Of a stretch of DNA of 5,122 nucleotides, positions 1 to 5,122 are shown piece after piece. The notes under the pieces were generated by a model that ran no database searches, had not been told where the DNA came from, and saw nothing but the letters and a program-made list of their open reading frames with translations. The stretch spans positions 1 through 5,122 of the forward strand of contig CAKTMQ010000112.1 in the NCBI GenBank assembly GCA_934573945.1, read 5' to 3'. Within the stretch, counting starts at the first letter, position 1; each line of letters begins with the position of its first letter. The DNA is from an uncultured Oscillospiraceae bacterium. GTDB lineage: Bacteria > Bacillota > Clostridia > Oscillospirales > Oscillospiraceae. Position numbers and translations under genes: made by a program.

Positions 1-1
1 G

Positions 2-1180
2 AATGCTTTCTATTACGAGTGGGGGCGGATCTTTTTCTGCGCGGCGCTGACACCGCTTCTCCTGCTGTTCCTGTGCGTGTTCAGCGCCCAGTGCAAGGCC
101 GGGACGGTGCTGCGCGGCTCACTGGTCGCCCGGGTACTGCGGCTGATATGGCGCGTCATCAAGGCTGTGGCACGGGGGCTGCACCGCATCGCCGTGGGAT
201 TGCCCCTGCTGTGGAAAACGGCGCTGGTGACGATAGCGCTGTTCTTCGTCGAGATGATCCTGGTACTGGCCGGCTACGGCTCCGTCGACGGCATCTTTGT
301 GGTGATGAAGCTGGTGGAGCTGCTGGGCATCCTGTACATCGCCCTGAACCTCCGCACCCTGCAGAAGGGCGGCGAGAAGCTGGCGGAGGGTGACTATTCC
401 CAGAGCATCGACACCAAGTTGCTCTTCGGCGACTTCAGGCGCTACGGCCAGCGCATGAACGAGCTGCGCACCGGCATGGAGCAGGCGGTGCAGGAGCAGA
501 CCAAGGCCGAGCGCATGAAGACCGAGCTGATCACCAATGTATCCCACGACATCAAGACGCCCCTGACCTCCATCGTCAACTACGTGGATCTGCTGCAGAA
601 GGTAGACGTCCAGCCGGAGGCCGCACGGGAGTACATCGCCGTGCTGGATCGTCAGAGCCGCCGCCTGAAAAAGCTGACGGAGGATCTGGTGGAGGCGTCC
701 AAGGCGTCCTCCGGCGCGCTGCCGGTGGAGCTCCAGCCCACGGATGTGGCCGTGCTGTTCGACCAGATCGTGGGCGAGTATCAGGAGCGTCTGGCCGGCT
801 GCCGCCTGACGCTGGTGGCGCGTCCGCCGGAGCAGTCCCTCTCCGTCCGCGCCGACGGCAAGCTCCTCAGCCGCGTCATGGACAATCTGGTCAGCAATAT
901 CTGCAAATACGCTCTGGAGGACACCCGGGTCTACGTGGTGGCCTCCTGTGACGGGGAGAATGTGACCATCAGCTTCAAAAATGTCTCCCGCGCAGAGCTG
1001 AACATCTCCCCCGACGAGCTGATGGAGCGCTTCGTCCGAGGCGACGCCTCCCGCCATACCGAGGGCAGCGGTCTGGGGCTGTCCATCGCCGGCAGTCTGG
1101 TGCAGCTCATGGGCGGTACATTCCATCTGTCCATCGACGGCGACCTCTTCCGCGCCGACATCACGCTCCCCCGCGCCTAG
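2..1180 (+). CDS. Sensor histidine kinase, C-terminal part (5' end outside window)
   Basis: Membrane sensor kinase of a two-component system; it should autophosphorylate on histidine and pass the phosphate to a response regulator not seen here. The frame is open from the left edge, so about 392 C-terminal residues are visible and the true start is upstream. A hydrophobic segment at about 23-82 and two more at about 206-280 and 293-350 are membrane spans, separated by a basic loop. A HAMP-like linker follows (about 350-520). The H-box reads NVSHDIKTPLTS, with the phospho-acceptor His at 545-547. The N-box DNLVSNICKYA is at 881-913, an F-box-like ERFVRGDASR near 1025-1054, and the G2 box GSGLGLS at 1064-1084. 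The usual DxGxG G1 box is replaced by FKNVSRAELN, which resembles the substitution in VanS-type kinases. A terminator follows the gene. The kinase class is sure; the signal and partner are unknown. Confidence 0.95.
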   Translation, partial: NAFYYEWGRIFFCAALTPLLLLFLCVFSAQCKAGTVLRGSLVARVLRLIWRVIKAVARGLHRIAVGLPLLWKTALVTIALFFVEMILVLAGYGSVDGIFVVMKLVELLGILYIALNLRTLQKGGEKLAEGDYSQSIDTKLLFGDFRRYGQRMNELRTGMEQAVQEQTKAERMKTELITNVSHDIKTPLTSIVNYVDLLQKVDVQPEAAREYIAVLDRQSRRLKKLTEDLVEASKASSGALPVELQPTDVAVLFDQIVGEYQERLAGCRLTLVARPPEQSLSVRADGKLLSRVMDNLVSNICKYALEDTRVYVVASCDGENVTISFKNVSRAELNISPDELMERFVRGDASRHTEGSGLGLSIAGSLVQLMGGTFHLSIDGDLFRADITLPRA

Positions 1181-1191
1181 CATTTGTCCAA

Positions 1192-1206
1192 AAGGGCGCC
1201 GCCCTT
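1192..1206 (+). other. Small GC-rich hairpin after the kinase stop codon
   Basis: AAGGGC and GCCCTT form a perfect 6-bp stem around a 3-nt loop, 11 nt after the kinase stop codon. No T-tract follows, so it is unlikely to terminate alone. It may stabilise the 3' end of the kinase mRNA or be a chance structure. Confidence 0.35.
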
Positions 1207-1217
1207 CAGATGAACTG

Positions 1218-1260
1218 AGCCGGGAGTCTCCGAAAGGAGGCTCCCGGCTGCTTTGTTTCT
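1218..1260 (+). terminator. Rho-independent terminator of the histidine kinase unit
   Basis: A 14-bp stem (1218-1231 paired with 1236-1249, one T-G wobble at 1227/1240) is closed by a GAAA tetraloop. A T-rich stretch, CTTTGTTTCTGTT, follows directly. The upstream flank is not A-rich, so it acts on + strand transcripts. It ends just before the -35 box of the next promoter, insulating the kinase from the marR-ABC operon. Confidence 0.9.
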
Positions 1261-1261
1261 G

Positions 1262-1289
1262 TTGACAAATGCGAAAAGCAGTCTATAAT
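1262..1289 (+). promoter_or_regulatory. Sigma-A/sigma-70 type promoter of the marR-ABC operon
   Basis: Both hexamers match consensus perfectly: TTGACA at 1262-1267 and TATAAT at 1284-1289, with a 16-nt spacer (one below the 17-nt optimum). There is no TGn extended -10. Transcription should start near 1295-1297, inside the adjoining dyad, leaving a leader of about 50 nt before marR. A promoter this close to consensus would be strong if unrepressed, which fits control by a repressor. Confidence 0.88.
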
Positions 1290-1290
1290 A

Positions 1291-1304
1291 GTTGTACATA
1301 CAAC
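1291..1304. promoter_or_regulatory. Perfect dyad, probable MarR operator
   Basis: GTTGTACATACAAC is a perfect inverted repeat: 6-bp arms GTTGTA and TACAAC around a CA centre. It starts one base after the -10 hexamer and covers the predicted transcription start. Its size and A/T-rich arms are typical of sites for dimeric MarR-family winged-helix proteins, and the next gene encodes one. Repression by blocking RNA polymerase is the natural inference. The dyad is seen directly; its binding by this MarR is inferred. Confidence 0.8.
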
Positions 1305-1318
1305 GATGTAGGTGCAAC
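1305..1318. promoter_or_regulatory. Degenerate second operator copy directly abutting the first
   Basis: GATGTAGGTGCAAC matches the perfect dyad next to it at 10 of 14 positions and keeps 4 of 6 arm pairings. It begins at the very next base, so the two sites form a head-to-tail tandem with a 14-bp period. It may be a weaker site for a second MarR dimer, or chance similarity. Confidence 0.4.
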
Positions 1319-1334
1319 TTTCCTGCAGAAAGGC

Positions 1335-1339
1335 GGAGG
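1335..1339 (+). promoter_or_regulatory. Ribosome binding site of marR
   Basis: GGAGG with a 5-nt spacer to the ATG at 1345. It fixes that ATG as the start, rather than the in-frame GTG at 1312, which has no such site and lies within the operator-like region. Confidence 0.85.
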
Positions 1340-1344
1340 CAGAT

Positions 1345-1821
1345 ATGGATATTACAGAACGACAGATCACAAAAATCGCGCGGGAGGCGGAAAAGCTGGT
1401 GCTGCGCACGCTGCGGGAAAAAGACGTGGGCACGGCAGAGATCGATCTGATCCATGCCCTGCGCCACAACCCCGGCTGCACACAGGCGGCGCTGGCGGAG
1501 CTGCTGCACGCCGACAAGGCCGCTATCGCGCGGCGGACAAAAAATCTGGAAGCGAAGGGGTATCTTGTCCGCAGGGATGCTCCCCATGACCGACGCAGCC
1601 AGCTGCTGTATCCCACGGAAAAGGCGGAGAGCCTGAAATCCTCCAAGGCGGAGATTGAAGCATCCTTTTATGAATATCTGACTAGCGCCCTGACCCCGGA
1701 GGAGGCCGCCGCCTTTGCATCCGCGCTGCACAAGCTGTACAGACTGTCCAAGACAGAGAGCCGGGCGGGCTTCCCCCATTTCCGGAAAGCGGCAGGAGGT
1801 GAAACCGACAATGAAGCATGA
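1345..1821 (+). CDS. MarR-family transcriptional regulator
   Basis: A 158-residue winged-helix regulator of usual MarR length, expected to bind DNA as a dimer and to repress its own operon until a small ligand releases it. An N-terminal helix (about 4-24) is followed by the helix-turn-helix at about 44-72 (TQAALAELLHADKAAIARRTKNL). The wing is at about 76-91, with the family's D..HDRRSQLLYPT pattern. C-terminal helices (about 93-136) would complete the dimerisation domain. There is one cysteine, C45, near the start of the HTH; it is not at the N-terminal position used by OhrR-type peroxide sensors, so redox sensing is not indicated. The gene is first in an operon with two ABC exporter genes and overlaps the next by 11 nt; that gene's ribosome binding site lies inside its 3' end. 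The perfect dyad over the promoter is its likely target. The ligand is unknown. Confidence 0.93.
   Translation: MDITERQITKIAREAEKLVLRTLREKDVGTAEIDLIHALRHNPGCTQAALAELLHADKAAIARRTKNLEAKGYLVRRDAPHDRRSQLLYPTEKAESLKSSKAEIEASFYEYLTSALTPEEAAAFASALHKLYRLSKTESRAGFPHFRKAAGGETDNEA
1794..1800 (+). promoter_or_regulatory. Ribosome binding site of the first ABC gene
   Basis: AGGAGGT, a near-perfect anti-Shine-Dalgarno match, lies inside the end of marR. About 10 nt separate it from the ATG at 1811, slightly long. It supports that ATG over the in-frame GTG at 1799, which overlaps the site itself. Confidence 0.8.
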
Positions 1822-3541
1822 CAAGACGTTCCGTCCGGATCAGATCAGCGCCTATTTCCGCATGGAATGGCTTTCGCTGACCCTCGTAACGGTCTCCGGA
1901 CTGCTCTACAACGTCGGTCTGCTTGCCACGCCGTGGTTTGAGGGACGGCTGGCGCAGTGCCTTGCTGATATTCTGGGCGGCAGCGAGACCGCCGCCAGCA
2001 TGGCGGTGCTGGTGCTGGCCTACATTCTTGTGACGCTGACGGTACAAGCGGCACGGTTTATCAAGCGCTTCTATGTCCGCCGCTTTGCCAACAACATCAA
2101 CCGCCGGATGAAAGGCGTCCTGTACGCCAATCTGGTGCGGCAGAGCCGTGCCTCACTCGAGGAGGAGGGAGCGGGCGAGCTGATGACCAAGGCCATCTCC
2201 GATGTGGATGACTGCGTGGAGGGGATGCGGAAATTCACCACCGAGGTCTTTGATACCGGCGTGGCGCTGGCCGGCTACGCCGTCATGCTCTTCGTATACG
2301 ACTGGCGGCTGGCGCTGCTGAGCCTGCTGTTCACACCGGTGTCCTACGTCTGCGCGGTGTGGATGAAAAGGCCGGTGCAGCGCGCGGGCGCCGCCTATAA
2401 AAAAGCGGCGGGAGCACTCAGCGCGGCCACACTGGATCGTGCGCAGAACGCCGTGACTTACCGCATCTACGGCTGTGAGCGTGCCCGTGAGGAGCGGTAT
2501 GAAGCGGCACTGAGCACCTATGAAAAAACCGCCGTGCGCAGCAATGTGTGGCAGTCGGCACTGCCGCCGCTGTATCTGGCCGCATCGGAGGCGGGCGTAC
2601 TGTTTATTCTGTGGTTTGGTGCCAAAAACGTATTGGGGTCAGGCTGGAGCGGGTGGGACATTGCGGCGTTCACCACCTTCCTCTCCTGCTTCACCAAACT
2701 GACGGTCAAATCCTCCAAGGTGGCCAAACTGTTCAACGCGGTACAGAAGGCGGAGGTCTCGTGGAAGCGCATCAAGCCGCTGATGAATACGCCGGAGACG
2801 CCAGAACCACTGACCGTTCCGGCTCCCGCCGACGTCACACTGAAAAACCTCTCCTTCGCCTACGGGGACGCCCCGGTCTTCTCCGGTCTGACGCTGACAG
2901 CGCATCCCGGCGACATCATCGGTGTCACAGGGCCGGTGGCCTGCGGCAAGTCCACCTTTGGACGGGTGTTTCTGTGCGAAGCGCCCTACGGCGGCTCGGC
3001 TCGGTTTGGACAGAGAGAATTCTCCGCCCTAACACCACGGCAGATCGCGGCCACCGTCGGCTATCTGGGACACGACCCGGAACTCAGTACCGACACCATC
3101 CGGAACAACGTTCTCTGCGGCGATACGCAGGACGCCGCGCCGTATCTCGCCGCAGCCGCGTTGGGCAAGGAGGTCTCAGGCATGGAAAACGGACTTGATA
3201 CCGTGATCGGCAGCAGTGGCACCCGCCTGTCCGGCGGGCAGGCGCAACGGCTGGCGCTGGCCAGAACACTTGCCCATCCGCGACCCGTCCTGATCCTGGA
3301 CGACCCGTTCTCCGCGCTGGATCGCGGCACCGAGGATACGGTGTTTGCGGACTTGCAGGCCTACGCAGAGGACAAGGTGGTGTTCCTGATCTCCCATCGG
3401 CTGTACCACTTCCCGCAGATGCGGCAGGTGATCTTTATGGAGGACGGCAAAACCACTGTCGGCACCCACGAGGAGCTGATGGCCTCCGTACCGGCCTATC
3501 GCCAGCTGTATGAATGCCAGACGGAGGGTGAGCAGGCATGA
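1811..3541 (+). CDS. ABC exporter half-transporter, degenerate-site subunit
   Basis: A 576-residue membrane-ATPase fusion of the type IV (ABCB-like) exporter fold. Six membrane spans are seen at about 20-40, 62-84, 148-163, 166-185, 252-270 and 283-300. The ATPase domain follows: A-loop Tyr351, Walker A GPVACGKST (374-382), LSGGQ signature (473-477), Walker B LILDD (494-498), D-loop SALD and H-loop His529. Two positions deviate. The Q-loop residue appears to be His421 (GYLGHDPELS), and the catalytic Glu after Walker B is Asp498. Asp at this place marks the non-hydrolysing site of heterodimeric exporters such as BmrCD, LmrCD and TM287/288, so this protein is probably the degenerate-site partner of the next gene product. 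Translation is coupled on both sides: an 11-nt overlap with marR and 4 nt with the next gene. Drug, peptide or lipid export are all possible; the substrate is unknown. Confidence 0.93.
   Translation: MKHDKTFRPDQISAYFRMEWLSLTLVTVSGLLYNVGLLATPWFEGRLAQCLADILGGSETAASMAVLVLAYILVTLTVQAARFIKRFYVRRFANNINRRMKGVLYANLVRQSRASLEEEGAGELMTKAISDVDDCVEGMRKFTTEVFDTGVALAGYAVMLFVYDWRLALLSLLFTPVSYVCAVWMKRPVQRAGAAYKKAAGALSAATLDRAQNAVTYRIYGCERAREERYEAALSTYEKTAVRSNVWQSALPPLYLAASEAGVLFILWFGAKNVLGSGWSGWDIAAFTTFLSCFTKLTVKSSKVAKLFNAVQKAEVSWKRIKPLMNTPETPEPLTVPAPADVTLKNLSFAYGDAPVFSGLTLTAHPGDIIGVTGPVACGKSTFGRVFLCEAPYGGSARFGQREFSALTPRQIAATVGYLGHDPELSTDTIRNNVLCGDTQDAAPYLAAAALGKEVSGMENGLDTVIGSSGTRLSGGQAQRLALARTLAHPRPVLILDDPFSALDRGTEDTVFADLQAYAEDKVVFLISHRLYHFPQMRQVIFMEDGKTTVGTHEELMASVPAYRQLYECQTEGEQA
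3523..3528 (+). promoter_or_regulatory. Ribosome binding site of the second ABC gene
   Basis: GGAGGG inside the end of the first ABC gene, 9 nt before the ATG at 3538. It supports that start, which overlaps the upstream stop as ATGA. Confidence 0.8.
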
Positions 3542-5122
3542 AGCAGAGACAGAAAAACGGCGTGTTTGCCGCCATCGGGACAGCGGCGGCAGCGCACCAT
3601 CTGCTCACCGCAGGCACGCTTGTGTGCGCGGCGGCGTCAGTGGCGGCATCGCTGCTGCCGCCGCTGCTGCTGGGACGCACCATCGACCGGCTGACTGCGG
3701 GCATCCCGCTGACGTTTCTCGCCGTGCTGCTCTACTTCGGCAGCCTTGCACTGGAGGGTGTGCTCTCCTCGGCACAGGAGAGCCTGCTGGTGCTGTTCGG
3801 TCAGAAAATGACCCACGCACTGCGTTCGGAGATGTCCCGAAAGCTGACGCACCTGCCCGCCGGCACGCTGGCGGAGCAGAACCCCGGCCAGGTGGCCGCC
3901 CGCTTTTCCGGCGATGTGGACACCGTGGAGGCACTGTTCACCTCCGGCATCATCAGCATGGCGGCGGATGCCTGCCGCATCGTCTCCATCATGGCCGTGA
4001 TCGCTGTGAAAAACACCGGTCTTGCGCTGATCCTGCTGCTGGTACTGCCGTTGTTCGCCCTATTCACCCGCCATGTACAGAAGCGGATGCTGGCGGCGCA
4101 GCTGGACAACCGCCGCGCCGTTGCCGCCGTGTCCGGTCAGGTGCCGGAAACGCTGCACAATATCCGCACCATTCGGGCGCTGGGGCTGGAGTCCTACATG
4201 GAGCGTCGCTATGACCGACGCATCGGCGACAGCTATGCCGCCATGGAGCGCACCAACTTCTATGACGCGGTCTATTCGCCGGTAGTACTGCTGCTGAACG
4301 CCGTGGTGGTGGGCGCTGTCATGCTGCTCTCCGCCTCCGGCAGCAGGGACATACTGACCCTGTTCGGTATGTCGGTAGGCACCTCGGTGACGGTGATCAA
4401 CTATATCTCCCGCATTTTCGCCCCCATTGAGAGCCTCGGCATGGAGATACAGACCATCCAGTCGGCCATGGCGGGCGTCAGGCGGATCGACGCCTTTCTG
4501 GCGCAGCCGGAGCGTATCATTCCGCAAGCACAGGAAACGTCTCCGCGAGGCGATGTAGTGCTCTCCCATGTGACCTTCGGCTATAGGGAACGGCTTGTGC
4601 TGAAGGATCTCTCCCTGACAGTAAAGCAGGGCGAGCAGGTCACGCTGGTGGGACGGACGGGCGCCGGAAAAAGCACCGTGTTCAAGCTGCTGCTGGGGCT
4701 TTACCAGCCTCAGGCCGGTACGGTCACCATTGGCGGCGTGGACGTTTCCGCCATTCCGGATCAGGCGCGGCGCACCTGCATTGGTTGCGTAGAGCAGCAT
4801 TTTTCCCGCGTACCGGGCACAGTGCTGGAGCAGATCACCCTGAATGACTCGCAGATCACCGAAGCCATGGCGCGAAAAGCCGCGCAATTAGCCGGGATCG
4901 ACGCTGCCATCCAGGCGCTGCCAGAGGGCTATGCCACAGTGTGTACGGACGATATGTTCTCTCAGGGTGAGTGGCAGCTTCTGTCCATCGCCCGTGCCGC
5001 GGCGGCGGATCCCACCGTGCTGCTTCTGGATGAGATCACCGCCAATCTGGACGCGGAGACCGAAGCTTGTGTGCTGGAGGCACTGCGCCATGCGTCCGCA
5101 GGACGCACCGTTCTCTCCGTCT
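3538..5122 (+). CDS. ABC exporter half-transporter, catalytic-site subunit (3' end outside window)
   Basis: The frame is open from the ATG at 3538 to the right edge, giving 528 residues; about 50-70 more would be expected. Six membrane spans lie at about 22-46, 57-78, 133-157, 160-177, 247-266 and 274-295. The ATPase domain shows A-loop Tyr349, Walker A GRTGAGKST (372-380), Q-loop Gln420 (CVEQHF), a degenerate signature FSQGE (474-478) in place of LSGGQ, and an intact Walker B LLLDE (495-499) with catalytic Glu499, then a TANLD D-loop. The H-loop histidine should lie just past the edge. An intact Walker B with a weak signature is the mirror image of the preceding subunit. Together they would make one competent site (this Walker A/B with the partner's LSGGQ) and one degenerate site. 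The ATGA overlap suggests coupled, near-equal synthesis, fitting a heterodimer in the cytoplasmic membrane. The transported compound is unknown. Confidence 0.93.
   Translation, partial: MKQRQKNGVFAAIGTAAAAHHLLTAGTLVCAAASVAASLLPPLLLGRTIDRLTAGIPLTFLAVLLYFGSLALEGVLSSAQESLLVLFGQKMTHALRSEMSRKLTHLPAGTLAEQNPGQVAARFSGDVDTVEALFTSGIISMAADACRIVSIMAVIAVKNTGLALILLLVLPLFALFTRHVQKRMLAAQLDNRRAVAAVSGQVPETLHNIRTIRALGLESYMERRYDRRIGDSYAAMERTNFYDAVYSPVVLLLNAVVVGAVMLLSASGSRDILTLFGMSVGTSVTVINYISRIFAPIESLGMEIQTIQSAMAGVRRIDAFLAQPERIIPQAQETSPRGDVVLSHVTFGYRERLVLKDLSLTVKQGEQVTLVGRTGAGKSTVFKLLLGLYQPQAGTVTIGGVDVSAIPDQARRTCIGCVEQHFSRVPGTVLEQITLNDSQITEAMARKAAQLAGIDAAIQALPEGYATVCTDDMFSQGEWQLLSIARAAAADPTVLLLDEITANLDAETEACVLEALRHASAGRTVLSV

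Noticed and set aside
77..1180. GTG at 77 as the start of the histidine kinase
   Set aside because: The same frame is open back to the left edge and encodes a further hydrophobic span; there is no ribosome binding site before 77, so the gene begins upstream of the window.
119..1183. Long open frame of 354 codons on the - strand opposite the kinase
   Set aside because: It is a shadow of high-GC codon bias: rich in His, Gln, Leu and Gly with no recognisable domain, while the + strand carries clear kinase motifs.
1312..1344. GTG at 1312 as an earlier start of marR
   Set aside because: It has no Shine-Dalgarno site and overlaps operator-like sequence; the ATG at 1345 has GGAGG at proper spacing and gives a normal MarR N-terminus.
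1291..1344. Riboswitch or attenuator in the marR leader
   Set aside because: The leader is only about 50 nt, and its only clear symmetry is the DNA dyad at the transcription start; I see no terminator/antiterminator pair.
1715..1810. Upstream extension of the first ABC gene within marR
   Set aside because: The extra residues are an out-of-frame reading of marR; the ATG at 1811 follows a strong AGGAGGT.
1177..1824. 215-codon open frame on the - strand spanning the intergenic region and marR
   Set aside because: It crosses a terminator and promoter that clearly belong to the + strand and has no recognisable domain.
3510..4214. 234-codon + strand frame overlapping the start of the second ABC gene
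   Set aside because: Arg/Gly/Ala-rich shadow product without domains; the frame from 3538 gives a membrane domain and a complete set of ATPase motifs up to the window edge.
4060..4887. 275-codon open frame on the - strand opposite the second ABC gene
   Set aside because: Low-complexity, His/Gly/Gln-rich product without motifs, lying wholly antisense to an unmistakable ABC ATPase.

Overview
The window looks like a chromosomal segment of a high-GC member of the Clostridia, most like the Oscillospiraceae/Ruminococcaceae gut lineages (Oscillibacter/Flavonifractor-like). This rests on strong CTG/GCC-rich codon use, purine-rich AGGAGG-type ribosome binding sites, consensus TTGACA/TATAAT promoter boxes, and protein variants I associate with Firmicutes. 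The assignment comes from pattern recognition, not from a search.

Layout, all genes on the + strand. (1) Positions 2-1180 hold the 3' part of a membrane sensor histidine kinase whose beginning lies upstream of the window. (2) Positions 1181-1344 form a compact intergenic region: a small hairpin, a strong rho-independent terminator (1218-1260), a promoter with perfect -35 and -10 hexamers (1262-1289), and a perfect 14-bp dyad GTTGTACATACAAC directly after the -10 box, followed without a gap by a degenerate second copy. (3) Positions 1345-1821 encode a MarR-family regulator. (4) Positions 1811-3541 and 3538-5122 encode two ABC exporter half-transporters (membrane domain plus ATPase domain each). 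The second runs off the right edge. It has no stop codon inside the window, so a search limited to closed reading frames would miss it.

Genes 3 and 4 form one tightly packed operon: an 11-nt overlap between marR and the first ABC gene, then a 4-nt ATGA overlap. The likely logic is that the MarR protein binds the dyad over its own transcription start, represses the whole operon, and is released by a ligand, which raises the exporter level. The two ABC proteins have complementary ATPase deviations. The first has Asp at the catalytic Glu position and His in the Q-loop but a perfect LSGGQ. The second has a normal Walker B Asp-Glu but a degenerate FSQGE signature. This is the pattern expected of an obligate heterodimer with one degenerate and one competent ATP site (BmrCD, LmrCD and TM287/288 type). 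The substrate cannot be read from the sequence.

The histidine kinase is separated from the operon by the terminator and is probably an independent unit. I see no mobile element, CRISPR array, tRNA or rRNA. I found no clearly undescribed system; the most interesting points are the tandem operator and the asymmetric ATPase pair.
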